Assembly: GCF_003946025.1 (NCBI RefSeq)
Contig: NZ_RHNR01000012.1
Location: 1 to 52,935 of the forward strand
DNA length: 52,935 bases
Origin: Lacticaseibacillus songhuajiangensis
GTDB lineage: Bacteria; Bacillota; Bacilli; Lactobacillales; Lactobacillaceae
Direction of reading: 5' to 3'
The notes under the pieces were generated by a model. The model was not told the DNA's origin. It did not search any database and saw only the letters and a list, made by a program, of their open reading frames with translations. Shown in pieces: positions 8,258 to 16,428 of this stretch (position 1 is the stretch's first letter; the number at the start of each line of letters is the position of its first letter). The translations under genes were made by a program, and so were the position numbers.

Positions 8258-9404
8258 AAATAAAAATATCCAGAGTATCTGGATTCCAATTATCGCCATT
8301 ATTTTGGGCCTCTTGGTCGGGGCGATTGTCATGCTTCTGTCGGGTTTTAACCCGATTGAAAACTACATCAACCTGTTTACCGGGGCGGTGGGGACACCTA
8401 ACGCCATCGGTGAAGTCCTCCGGGCCGCAACCCCGCTCATCCTGACTGGTGCTGGGTTCGCGATTGCTAACTCGGCTGGCTTCTTTAACATCGGGCTTGC
8501 CGGGCAGGCACTGGTTGGCTGGCTCTGCTCCGTGGCGTTTGCGAACGCCTTTCCGAGCTGGCCAGGCTACCTTTTGCTACCGGGTGCCATTATTGCCGGT
8601 GCACTTGCCGGTGCCATTTGGTCCGGGATTGCCGGTTTCCTGCGTGCCTACTTCGGCGCCAGTGAAGTGATCACGACCATCATGCTGAACTACATTGCTT
8701 TATACGGTACTAACGCCATCATCAAGGGCGTGCTTGCTCACGGGAACAACGACTACTCGCCAACAATTCCCGTTCAGGCACGTCTGCGGACCCCATTCCT
8801 GGAAAACTTGACACAAAACTCAACCTTCCACTGGGGGATTATTATTGCCATTGTTGCCGCCATCTTCCTGTGGTGGCTGATGAAGAAGACGACCCTTGGA
8901 TTTGAGATCCGCGCGGTGGGGATGAATCCTGATGCTTCTCGTTACGCTGGGATGTCCACCAAGAAGACCATTATCGCCGCAATGCTGATTTCCGGTGCAC
9001 TTGCCGGTTTAGGTGGCGCGATGGAAGGTCTGGGTGACTTCCAGAACATCGTCGTCAACACCGCACTGCCAGATATTGGGTTTGACGGGATGTCTGTTTC
9101 CCTGCTGGCTGGTGGGGCCCCAATTGGAATTATCTTCTCCGCCTTACTCTTTGGGGTGTTGAAGATTGGTGGCCTGAACATTTCGATCACCTCCACAACG
9201 CCTTCTGAAATCGTGAACATCGTCATTGCGTCCGTTATCTTCTTCGTCGGTGCGCAGTACATGATTCGTTACTTCTTCGACAAGTCCGGTAAGAAGGGCA
9301 AGAAGAACGGCAAGAAGGGCGCCGCAAAAGGCAAGGCGGATGCGCCGACAGGTACAGACGCCGACCAAGCGGCACCAACAACTCAGGGAGGTGACACAGA
9401 ATGA
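8247..9404 (+). CDS. Nucleoside ABC importer permease 1
   Basis: This 385-residue membrane protein of the BPD_transp_2 family (YufP/NupB-like) has about 9 hydrophobic segments and motifs such as AGFAIANSAGFFNIGLAGQ and YAGMSTKKT. The C-terminal 50 residues form a Lys/Gly/Ala-rich hydrophilic tail, longer than usual. It forms the translocation pore with the permease at 9401-10360, driven by the ATPase at 6716. GAGGAGG in the end of the upstream gene is its ribosome binding site, and its stop overlaps the next start by 4 bases. Confidence 0.9.
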   Translation: MRIKNKNIQSIWIPIIAIILGLLVGAIVMLLSGFNPIENYINLFTGAVGTPNAIGEVLRAATPLILTGAGFAIANSAGFFNIGLAGQALVGWLCSVAFANAFPSWPGYLLLPGAIIAGALAGAIWSGIAGFLRAYFGASEVITTIMLNYIALYGTNAIIKGVLAHGNNDYSPTIPVQARLRTPFLENLTQNSTFHWGIIIAIVAAIFLWWLMKKTTLGFEIRAVGMNPDASRYAGMSTKKTIIAAMLISGALAGLGGAMEGLGDFQNIVVNTALPDIGFDGMSVSLLAGGAPIGIIFSALLFGVLKIGGLNISITSTTPSEIVNIVIASVIFFVGAQYMIRYFFDKSGKKGKKNGKKGAAKGKADAPTGTDADQAAPTTQGGDTE

Positions 9405-10360
9405 ACATTGAAACCTTACTTTTGACGGTTGTCTCAACATCACTCGTTTACTCTGCGCCGCTGATTTTCACTTCCATCGGTGGTGTGTTCTCAGAACACT
9501 CCGGGATTGTTAACGTTGGTCTTGAAGGCATGATGGTCATGGGCGCTTTTGCTTCCGTGGTCTTCAACCTCGCGTTTGGGGATGCCTTTGGCGCCGCAAC
9601 ACCGTGGCTCGGTCTTTTGGTCGGCGGATTGGTGGGGATGGTCTTCTCACTGATTCACGCGGTCGCAACCATCAACCTGCGCACTGACCACATTATTTCT
9701 GGGACGGTGCTGAACCTGATGGCACCTGCACTTGCGGTTTACCTCACCCGGCTCCTGTTCCAAGGCCGCGGACAAACCGACATCCTGCAGCACCCGCTTT
9801 CTACCGTCACCATTCCGGTTCTTTCCAAAATTCCCGTCATCGGCCCGATTTTCTTCACGAAGACCTCTGCAGCGGCATACCTAGGAATTATTGTTTCCAT
9901 CGTTGCTTGGTGGGTTTTGGCTAAGACTCGTTTTGGCCTGCGCCTGCGCTCCGTTGGTGAACATCCAGAAGCGGCTGACTCAGTCGGGATTTCCGTTTAC
10001 GCTTACCGCTATGCTGGGGTGCTGATTTCTGGTTTCCTTGGTGGTATCGGTGGTGCGGTAATGGCTCAGTCCATTACCTTGAACTTCTCCGTGACGACCA
10101 TTGTTGGGCAAGGGTTCATGTCTCTTGCAGCGATGATCTTCGGTAAGTGGCACCCAGTCGGTGCCATGGGCGCGGCCGTCTTCTTCGGCTTCGCACAGAG
10201 TTTGGCGATTGTTGGGAAGTACATTCCGGTTATCGAAAACATGCCGGACGTTATCTTCACGATTGCGCCTTACCTGATCACCATCATCGTGCTCGTTGCC
10301 TTCATCGGGAACGCACGGATGCCAGCGGCAGATGGTTCGACCTTTATCAAGGCAAAGTAA
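9401..10360 (+). CDS. Nucleoside ABC importer permease 2
   Basis: This 319-residue YufQ/NupC-like permease of the BPD_transp_2 family has about 8-9 membrane segments. Its diagnostic sequences are FSEHSGIVNVGLEGMMVMG and LRSVGEHPEAADSVGI. It completes the BmpA-ATPase-permease-permease importer. GGGAGGTGACACAG precedes the ATG, which overlaps the upstream stop in an ATGA. It is followed by a terminator at 10372-10397 and then by repeat element B. Confidence 0.9.
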   Translation: MNIETLLLTVVSTSLVYSAPLIFTSIGGVFSEHSGIVNVGLEGMMVMGAFASVVFNLAFGDAFGAATPWLGLLVGGLVGMVFSLIHAVATINLRTDHIISGTVLNLMAPALAVYLTRLLFQGRGQTDILQHPLSTVTIPVLSKIPVIGPIFFTKTSAAAYLGIIVSIVAWWVLAKTRFGLRLRSVGEHPEAADSVGISVYAYRYAGVLISGFLGGIGGAVMAQSITLNFSVTTIVGQGFMSLAAMIFGKWHPVGAMGAAVFFGFAQSLAIVGKYIPVIENMPDVIFTIAPYLITIIVLVAFIGNARMPAADGSTFIKAK

Positions 10361-10371
10361 ACATGCAAAGC

Positions 10372-10397
10372 AAAAAGACGCTGCGGCGTCTTTTTTG
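10372..10397 (+). terminator. Terminator of the nucleoside importer operon
   Basis: AAAAAGACG ctgcgg CGTCTTTTTT is a compact stem with a T-run, 12 bases after the stop. Confidence 0.85.
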
Positions 10398-10401
10398 TTT
10401 G

Positions 10402-10786
10402 CGCTGTCCGTCAGCGATAGCATTTTAGCGACGGAGTCGCGCCGGGCCTCTGTAGTATTTTCATAGCGCCGTTAGGCGGTGGGGTCGGTAACTCCGGCGG
10501 TGGTGCGCTTGAGCTGCGCTCCGGGAACTACGTCGGGCGGGGACCGCTTCAGCCCGCTATCGCGGTCTTCCGCTGGCGGAGTTGCCGCAAGAACGGCGTC
10601 AACTCCGCGCTCCCGAGATGATTGTGTGAAGCCAAGACGGCAAGTACGGCCGTCCTGTCTCCAAACAATCATCTTTTCGCCCGACTCCGTTCCCTGCGCC
10701 CTTCGGTGTCCGTCTCTCTACGCGCCAAAGCGCGAGGTCGACTGGCTTCGCCCAAGCACACCACTACCTCCGTGACCGACACGTTA
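10402..10786 (-). repeat. Structured repeat element, type I, copy B
   Basis: This minus-strand copy closely matches C (42320-42657). Its 3' end is the imperfect palindrome CGCTGTCCGTCAGCG (10402-10416), and its 5' end (reverse strand) is TAACGTGTCGG. It carries about 47 extra bases in the internal loop next to GCGAAG (about 10695-10745). The central hairpin (GATGATTGT / ACAATCATC), the GCGGAGTTG/CAACTCCGC helix and the CCGC-GATA-GCGG helix are intact. It is paired head to head with type II element D, 122 bases away. Short open frames inside it are by-products of the structure and have no ribosome binding sites. Confidence 0.88.
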
Positions 10787-10908
10787 ATGAGTGGAGACGG
10801 AGCGATTAACGATTGCATGGCAGTTTCAAGTCATACTGCGCTGGATATGAAATCTTCGACTAAACGTTGCGTGGAAATGTCATGAACACAGTATCGTGAA
10901 CGCACTTA

Positions 10909-11204
10909 GGGCCTGGGGTGGATTGGCGTAGTGGGCAGGAACGGAGTTAGCGAAAATAAAATAGGCTGTGTATTCCCGACATGATTTTCGTCGGGGGTAC
11001 ACAGCCTATTTTATCGGGAGCGGGATATTGACGCTGGGCTTGCGGCAATATCCCCAGTGGAAGACGGCGCAGCCGGCTGAAACGGTCCCCGCTAACGGAG
11101 TTCCTGCCTGCGAAGCCAATCTGCCCCAGGCCCGACCTTCGGTCAATTTTCACAGAAGCCATCCTTGCGGATGGTATTTTCAACACTTACGCTGACGGAC
11201 ATCG
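10909..11204 (+). repeat. Structured repeat element, type II, copy D
   Basis: Five nested or adjacent helices can be written directly. The outer stem is GGGCCTGGGG (10909-10918) / CCCCAGGCCC (11124-11133), then ATTGGC/GCCAAT. Next come CAGGAAC-GGA-GTTAGCG (10936-10952) / CGCTAAC-GGA-GTTCCTG (11090-11106). The central 17-bp hairpin arm runs 10956-10972 against 10998-11014. Then come GGGATATTG/CAATATCCC (11022-11030 / 11046-11054) and CGGC-GCA-GCCG. The 3' part has a TCCTTGCGGA hairpin and ends in CGCTGACGGACATCG. The layout matches copy E although most stem sequences differ. It partners type I copy B. Confidence 0.88.
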
Positions 11205-11213
11205 TCAACACGA

Positions 11214-11249
11214 CAAAACAGCCGCTCCGAAGTCGGGACGGCTGTTTTG
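11214..11249 (-). terminator. Terminator of the purine permease
   Basis: AAAACAGCCG ... CGGCTGTTTT forms a 10-bp stem; on the minus strand it ends in TTTTG. It may act in both directions. Confidence 0.75.
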
Positions 11250-11256
11250 CTTGAAT

Positions 11257-12567
11257 TTACTTGTAGTTGAGAATCCACATGAACGCAATGAAGACGAAGA
11301 ACAGCAAGTACATAATTGGTGAAACTTCCTTACCGCGTTTTGCGGAGATCATCGTGATTGGGTAAACGATGAAGCCCAGTGCGATACCATCGGAGATACT
11401 GTAGGTAAGTGGCATGCCGAGTACGATGAGGAAGGATGGGATGGCGATTTCCAGCTTGTCCCAGCTGATGTATTTCAGATTCTGTGCCATCAGCACCCCG
11501 ACGATGATCAGCGCTGGTGCGGTCACCTGCGTCGTGACAACGGCCAGCAGTGGGGAGAACAGCATGGACAGCAGGAAGCATATCCCGGTAACAACCGCAG
11601 TCAGCCCTGTGCGGCCACCAACCGCAATCCCGGCTGAAGATTCAACGAAGGCACCAACTGGTGAAGTACCCAGCAGAGAACCAGCGAGCATCGCGGTGGA
11701 GTCGGACGCCAGTGCCTTACCAACGCGCGGCATTTTGTTGTCCTTCATGAAGCCGGCCTGAGTCGCAAGACCAACTAGGGTACCCGCAGTGTCGAAGAAG
11801 GTGACCAGTAGGAAGGTGAGTACCACGACCCACAGCTGGACGGTGTTGATGTCACCGACGTGTTTGAGAGCAACCAAGAAGGTTGGCTTCAGGCTTGGGG
11901 CAGCGGACATGATGGCGGATGGTGCGTGAATCATACCGGTAGCGAGGCCCAGAATGGTCGTCGCAATCATCCCGACAAAGATGGCACCAGGAACGCGGCG
12001 AACCATCAGGACAGCTGTCACAATCAGACCGAAAATGGTCAGCCAAGTGGTGTTAACGCTGAGGGAGCCAAGACCCACGAGCGTAGACTTGTTGGCGACA
12101 ATCAGGCCGCCGTCGCTCAAACCGAGGAAGGCAATGAACAAACCAATCCCACCGGAGATGGCGTGCTTCAAGTCCGCTGGAATGGCGTCGATGATCATTT
12201 CCCGGAGTTTGAAGATGGTGATGAGGATGAAAATCAGTGAGGCAACGAACACGCCTGCCAGGGCGGTTTGCCACGGAATCTTCATGCCGATGCAGACGGA
12301 GTACGCGAAGAAAGCGTTAATCCCGAGGGCAGGAGCGGTGGCGATAGGGTAGCGCGCCAGAATCCCCATCAGGATGGTCCCGAAGGCGGAGGCGAGGGCA
12401 GTCGCGGTGAAAACCGCACCCTTGTCCATCCCAGAAGCACCAAGCACAGATGGGTTGACGAACAGGATGTAAGCCATGGAAATGAAGGTGGTCAACCCAG
12501 CCAGCATTTCGCGTTTTACATTGGATCCCAGTTCATCAATTTGGAAATATTTCTTAATAGCAGTCAT
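11257..12567 (-). CDS. pbuG: NCS2/AzgA-type hypoxanthine-guanine (purine) permease
   Basis: This 436-residue protein has about 12-13 membrane segments and belongs to the AzgA-like branch of the nucleobase:cation symporter-2 family. Diagnostic stretches are GLTTFISMAYILFVNP near the N-terminus, TALASAFGTILMG, ALGINAFFAY and TFFDTAGTLVGL. It imports hypoxanthine, guanine or adenine; which base is not decidable here. I chose ATG 12567 because GGAGGATATTATTC is directly upstream, rather than an upstream in-frame ATG lacking a site. The promoter TTTACA-17-TATGAT and two CGAACATT-containing PurBox-like sites lie upstream. With the nucleoside importer at 5.3-10.4 kb it forms a purine salvage neighbourhood. 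Confidence 0.9.
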   Translation of the reverse strand: MTAIKKYFQIDELGSNVKREMLAGLTTFISMAYILFVNPSVLGASGMDKGAVFTATALASAFGTILMGILARYPIATAPALGINAFFAYSVCIGMKIPWQTALAGVFVASLIFILITIFKLREMIIDAIPADLKHAISGGIGLFIAFLGLSDGGLIVANKSTLVGLGSLSVNTTWLTIFGLIVTAVLMVRRVPGAIFVGMIATTILGLATGMIHAPSAIMSAAPSLKPTFLVALKHVGDINTVQLWVVVLTFLLVTFFDTAGTLVGLATQAGFMKDNKMPRVGKALASDSTAMLAGSLLGTSPVGAFVESSAGIAVGGRTGLTAVVTGICFLLSMLFSPLLAVVTTQVTAPALIIVGVLMAQNLKYISWDKLEIAIPSFLIVLGMPLTYSISDGIALGFIVYPITMISAKRGKEVSPIMYLLFFVFIAFMWILNYK

Positions 12568-12581
12568 GAATAATATCCTCC

Positions 12582-12595
12582 AAAACACGAACATT
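12582..12595 (+). promoter_or_regulatory. PurBox-like site 1 (5' UTR of pbuG)
   Basis: AAAACACGAACATT contains the CGAACATT core of PurR boxes. It is embedded in the near-palindrome CACGAACATTCGTG and lies between the promoter and the ribosome binding site of pbuG. Confidence 0.55.
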
Positions 12596-12627
12596 CGTGA
12601 ATTAATTGCCTTGAAACAACGCAGATA

Positions 12628-12656
12628 ATCATACAATATTGGCATGGCGATGTAAA
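12628..12656 (-). promoter_or_regulatory. Promoter of pbuG
   Basis: On the minus strand TTTACA (12651-12656) and TATGAT (12628-12633) are separated by exactly 17 bases, a good sigma-A match about 60 bases from the start codon. Confidence 0.7.
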
Positions 12657-12676
12657 TAGCAAAATTATTGTACCGT

Positions 12677-12690
12677 AAAACGCGAACATT
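12677..12690 (+). promoter_or_regulatory. PurBox-like site 2 (upstream of the pbuG promoter)
   Basis: AAAACGCGAACATT repeats the CGAACATT core about 20 bases upstream of the -35 hexamer. This is the kind of position from which lactococcal PurR activates. Confidence 0.5.
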
Positions 12691-12834
12691 ATGTTACCTA
12701 CAAGCGAAAAGCGTATTGGGACGGGCTTTTGCATTCGCTTAACATGAAAAAATTCATGAAATTAGAGTCAAGCGGCAAGAAATCGCCACGCATTTTGTGA
12801 ATTGGCTGGGCACAAGTCGGAATGTTGGCCGAGG

Positions 12835-12864
12835 TTTAATTTTGTGTAAGCGCTATGCTAAAAT
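12835..12864 (+). promoter_or_regulatory. Promoter of the mupG-like gene with embedded cre site
   Basis: TGTAAGCGCTATGC (12845-12858) matches the CcpA operator consensus TGWAARCGYTWNCW at 12 of 14 positions, with a perfect TGTAAGCGCT core. It lies directly before TAAAAT (12859-12864), a likely -10. TTAATT is 17 bases upstream of that -10, so CcpA bound here would block the promoter. Confidence 0.6.
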
Positions 12865-12932
12865 TTTAAGTATAGAAAACAAATTGGAAAGAAGCTGAGC
12901 ACTGACGAACGCAAACGTAAAGGAGTGACAGC

Positions 12933-14036
12933 ATGCGTAAAATGGGCATCTCACTGTATCCGGACACTTCAAGTCTTGATGAGGACAAGCGCTATTTGGA
13001 ATTGGCACGGCAATATGGTTTCAGTCGGGTCTTTACCTCACTGCTGCAATTAGCAGGGGATTCGGACGCGGATAAGCTGGATAAGTTTAAGGCGACCATC
13101 GCGTACGCCCGCGAGTTGGGTTTTGACACCATTGTCGATATTAATCCGGCGTTGTTTAGCGAGCTGGGGATTAGCTATGATGATTTGCGTTTTTTCAGTG
13201 AACTTGGTGCCAGCGGCTTACGTCTTGATGAAGGCTTCACCGGCGCCGAAGAAGCGCAGATGACGCGCAATCCCTACGGCCTCAAAATCGAAATCAATAT
13301 GAGCGCGGGGACGAATTATTTGCAGAGTATTCTCAGTTACCATCCGCAGCGCGACAGTCTGTGGGGCTGTCACAATTTCTACCCGCAGCAGTACACGGGG
13401 CTGGCCGATGAATACTTTATGGCGTACTCACAGCCGTACCGTGGCGCGAATTTGCACACCGCGGCCTTCGTTTCCGCGCCCAGCGCACACTTCGGACCGT
13501 GGCCGATAAGCGAGGGTTTGCCCACCATGGAAAGTGACCGCACTCGGCCAATGACGACGCAGGTGACGCACCTGCTTATGACCGGCATGGTGGACGATGT
13601 GATCGTGGCCAATGCTTACGCCTCGGAAGTGGAACTGGCGGCAGTGGCGGTCGCGTTCACCGCCGCCGTTCCCAGTATAGGGGTGCACTTGATTACAGAT
13701 ATTGAGCCCACTGAACGGGCGATTGTGCTGGCAGGGATTGATGGGCAGCACTTATACCGCGGGGACGCGTCGGCGTACTTATTACGGTCGACCCTGCCGC
13801 GAATTCGCTATAGCGACGCGCACATTCCGGCGCGTGCTAGTCGCGGCGATTTTATCCGTGGCGACGTGCTGGTGGTGAATGATGACTATGCGCGCTACAA
13901 GGGTGAACTGCAAATCGCGCTGTGTACGTTTCCGAATGATGGGCGGCGCAATGTTGTCGGACGCATTACGGCGGCGGACATGGTGTTGCTCGATTTGCTC
14001 GAACCGTGGATGAGTTTTGCCCTGCATGAAGCCTAG
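12933..14036 (+). CDS. DUF871-family protein, MupG-like 6-phospho-N-acetylmuramidase
   Basis: This 367-residue protein belongs to the DUF871 family, whose characterised member MupG of Staphylococcus aureus cleaves MurNAc-6-phosphate-GlcNAc in peptidoglycan recycling. The N-terminus (MGISLYPDTSSLDEDKRYLELA) and LGASGLRLDEGF, EINMSAGTN and HNFYPQQYTGL follow the family pattern of a TIM-barrel followed by a small beta domain. GGAGTGACAGC precedes the ATG. It is a single gene ending at a terminator shared with kup. A cre site in the promoter indicates carbon catabolite control, which fits amino-sugar scavenging. No PTS or MurQ partner gene is adjacent, so the exact substrate is inferred from the family. 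Confidence 0.82.
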   Translation: MRKMGISLYPDTSSLDEDKRYLELARQYGFSRVFTSLLQLAGDSDADKLDKFKATIAYARELGFDTIVDINPALFSELGISYDDLRFFSELGASGLRLDEGFTGAEEAQMTRNPYGLKIEINMSAGTNYLQSILSYHPQRDSLWGCHNFYPQQYTGLADEYFMAYSQPYRGANLHTAAFVSAPSAHFGPWPISEGLPTMESDRTRPMTTQVTHLLMTGMVDDVIVANAYASEVELAAVAVAFTAAVPSIGVHLITDIEPTERAIVLAGIDGQHLYRGDASAYLLRSTLPRIRYSDAHIPARASRGDFIRGDVLVVNDDYARYKGELQIALCTFPNDGRRNVVGRITAADMVLLDLLEPWMSFALHEA

Positions 14037-14046
14037 TTGGAATCAC

Positions 14047-14079
14047 GAAAAAAGCGAACCGCTCGCGGTTCGCTTTTTG
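14047..14079. terminator. Bidirectional terminator between mupG-like gene and kup
   Basis: AAAAAAGCGAACCGC tc GCGGTTCGCTTTTT has A- and T-runs on both sides of a perfect stem between convergent genes. Confidence 0.88.
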
Positions 14080-14084
14080 TATGC

Positions 14085-16124
14085 TTAGTTTTCGTCGTCT
14101 TCATGTTCATCGAAGATGCGCTTGAGGTGGATACGGCGCGTTTTCCCCAGCACCAGTGGTACGCGTTCGGTCACCACATCGGCGTAGTCAAGACCGAACC
14201 AGCGGGCGGGGCTAATGGTGTTCTTCTGAATCCAGAGACGCGCACGAATTAGGGCTTTTGCCAGCCCGTTAATTTGCGTTTCGGGTGACAACTCTTCTTG
14301 CACGAGCACGAAGGAGAAGTCGCCGACGTTGCGGCCGGGCATTGTCGTGTACTTTTGCGGCTGGTGGTGCAGTTCGCCGCTGTGCATCAAGTCACCGACA
14401 ATCTGCCGCAGGAACACGTTGACCTGCTGATTCATGCGGAAACCCAGGTAGAGCTGGACGTTGACGATGTAATCGGTCCCGTAAGTTTCCGTTTTGTACT
14501 CGGCTGTGTAGGGCTCGTCGGTAACGTTCACCGTGACGAACCAGTAAACGTCAGCGCGCTTCGGCCGCTTGTCGAGGATGGAGTAGATCAGATCTTTCTT
14601 AACGAAGTGGTCCTCGCTGGTTTCAGTCAGGTAAACCAGGTTGTCAGCGTAGAGTTCGTAACTGGTGTCGTCGTGCAGACGCCGCAACTGCTCCTTGTAG
14701 GCGAGCAGGGAAACCATCTGCCGGGTGTGTGAATTGTCATCGCGCATGACGCGGCCTTCATACCAGACGACCATGATGGCTAAAATGGCGATGGCAATCA
14801 GCGCGGTAATGTAACCACCGTGCATAAACTTGGCGACACTAGCCAGGAAGAAGACGAATTCAATGGAGATAAAGAAGATGAGCACGAGCAGGGCGACGCC
14901 GAGGGGCGCTTTGCGCATGCGCAAGTACTCGTAGAGCAGAATCGTCGTCATTAGCATCGTGACGGTGATGGCCAGGCCATACGCTGCTTCCATGTGGGCA
15001 CTAGTGCGGAAGTAGAAGATGACGGCCATGCAGACCAGCCACAGCAGGGTGTTGACGGCGGGAATGTACAACTGGCCCTTAAAGCGCGTTGGGTAAATAA
15101 TCCGCAGGCGCGGGAGGAAATGCAACTTAATGGCTTCAGACACCAAGGTGTAAGAGCCGGAAATCAGGGCCTGACTAGCGATGATGGCAGCCAGCGTGGC
15201 GAGGCCAATTCCGAACAGGTGCACCGCTTGTGGCATCATGTCAAAGAAGGGGTTGGCGTCTGTTGCCTTCAACAAGGCTGGGTTCATCCGGTTCTGGTCA
15301 ATCCAAACTGCCTGACCCAAGTAGTTCAGAATCAAACTGATGTTGACGAAAGGCCAGCTGACGTAGATATTTGGCCGCCCAACGTGCCCCATGTCCGAGT
15401 ACAAAGCTTCAGCACCGGTCGTCGCCAGGAAGATAGACCCCAAGATGAAAATCCCAGTCTTGTTGGCGGGGCTGAACAAAATTTTGATGGCGTAGTACGG
15501 GTTCAGCGCGGCGAGCATGGACCAGTCGCGACTCAAGGCGAGCAGACCGAGGATACCCAGGAACAAGAACCACACGGTCATAATCGGGCCAAAGGCGCGG
15601 CCGATAATCTCGGTCCCGAAACGCTGGATAAAGAATAGGAAGCTGATAATCAGGATGGTGATCAAAATGACCTGACTTTGCCCATTAATCCAGACACTTT
15701 TGCCAATTTGGAGGCCTTTGAGACCTTCGATAGCGGTGGTGACGGTCACGGCTGGCGTCAGCATGCCATCGGCCAGCAGGGTGGCCCCACCAATCAGGGC
15801 GGGGATGGCCAGCCACTTGGCGCGCTGGCGGACCAGGGTGTAGAGGGCGAAGATACCACCTTCACCGTGGTTGTCAGCGCGCAGGGCGATGACGACATAT
15901 TTCAGCGTGGTGATAATGGCTAGTGTCCAGAAAACCAGGGATACTGAGCCTAAGAGAAAGTCGTGGTCAACGCCGCGGAAACCACCATTTCCGGCGACGA
16001 TTGATTTCATAACGTAAAGCGGGCTGGTCCCGATGTCGCCGTAAACGACCCCTAGCGTGATCAGCAATCCCGCCATTGTTAATTTATTGTGGCGACTACT
16101 TGCGCCAGTGTTCAGTTTCGTCAT
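14085..16124 (-). CDS. kup: Kup-family potassium uptake protein
   Basis: This 679-residue K+ transporter of the KUP/HAK/KT family has 12 membrane segments in the first 440 residues and a cytosolic C-terminal domain of about 240 residues. Conserved stretches are GVVYGDIGTSPLYVMKS in TM1, GEGGIFALYTLVR and LADGMLTPAVTV. Kup proteins import K+ with protons, and the Lactococcus homologues bind cyclic di-AMP. GAGGTGCAATC precedes ATG 16124, a moderate ribosome binding site. The 300-base upstream region contains the 16-bp palindrome at 16212-16227 but no riboswitch I can recognise. Confidence 0.93.
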   Translation of the reverse strand: MTKLNTGASSRHNKLTMAGLLITLGVVYGDIGTSPLYVMKSIVAGNGGFRGVDHDFLLGSVSLVFWTLAIITTLKYVVIALRADNHGEGGIFALYTLVRQRAKWLAIPALIGGATLLADGMLTPAVTVTTAIEGLKGLQIGKSVWINGQSQVILITILIISFLFFIQRFGTEIIGRAFGPIMTVWFLFLGILGLLALSRDWSMLAALNPYYAIKILFSPANKTGIFILGSIFLATTGAEALYSDMGHVGRPNIYVSWPFVNISLILNYLGQAVWIDQNRMNPALLKATDANPFFDMMPQAVHLFGIGLATLAAIIASQALISGSYTLVSEAIKLHFLPRLRIIYPTRFKGQLYIPAVNTLLWLVCMAVIFYFRTSAHMEAAYGLAITVTMLMTTILLYEYLRMRKAPLGVALLVLIFFISIEFVFFLASVAKFMHGGYITALIAIAILAIMVVWYEGRVMRDDNSHTRQMVSLLAYKEQLRRLHDDTSYELYADNLVYLTETSEDHFVKKDLIYSILDKRPKRADVYWFVTVNVTDEPYTAEYKTETYGTDYIVNVQLYLGFRMNQQVNVFLRQIVGDLMHSGELHHQPQKYTTMPGRNVGDFSFVLVQEELSPETQINGLAKALIRARLWIQKNTISPARWFGLDYADVVTERVPLVLGKTRRIHLKRIFDEHEDDEN

Positions 16125-16428
16125 GATTGCACCTCATATGGATAACGTGTCATTGCAGTCCAGTTTAGGCTATTCATCGGCTTGAGGCAATGATTAGCGG
16201 GCAGAGCAGGACATTTCCCGGGAAATGATGCTCCGAGCGGTGGGTATTTTCGCAAAATAATGACCGTTTTTCTGCGCTGAGAGATACAGGTAAGCCCATT
16301 GCGGACGTGTTTGCAAGTGTCGAGCCGCGCAGTGGTTGACTCCCGGCGATATTTAGCAATCAACGTTTTCTGCAAACGAAATAAGTGCTAATCTAGTAGA
16401 AGATATTTTATTCAAAGTAGGAGAAATC
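16125..16428. other. Divergent intergenic region kup - thrE
   Basis: This holds the regulatory sequences of two divergent genes. I looked for a ydaO/c-di-AMP riboswitch upstream of kup and did not find its conserved core. The palindrome at 16212-16227 is the only clear motif. Confidence 0.4.
16212..16227. promoter_or_regulatory. 16-bp perfect palindrome upstream of kup
   Basis: CATTTCCCGGGAAATG reads the same on both strands. Its first 15 bases recur at 18826-18840 directly upstream of the L-hydroxyacid dehydrogenase ribosome binding site. Two copies near two starts suggest an operator for an unknown dimeric regulator. Confidence 0.5.

Noticed and set aside
10472..10885. Protein-coding ORFs inside the repeat elements (also at 42046-42580)
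   Set aside because: Open frames occur on both strands, but they follow the inverted-repeat structure, have no ribosome binding sites and encode Arg/Pro/Ser-rich low-complexity sequence.
10402..11204. CRISPR array
   Set aside because: The repeats are inverted and about 300 bp long, not short direct repeats with regular spacers.
16125..16428. Cyclic di-AMP (ydaO) riboswitch upstream of kup
   Set aside because: The location is typical, and fragments such as GCCGGGAGTCAACCAC look suggestive. The conserved core and helix order of the riboswitch could not be found on either strand.
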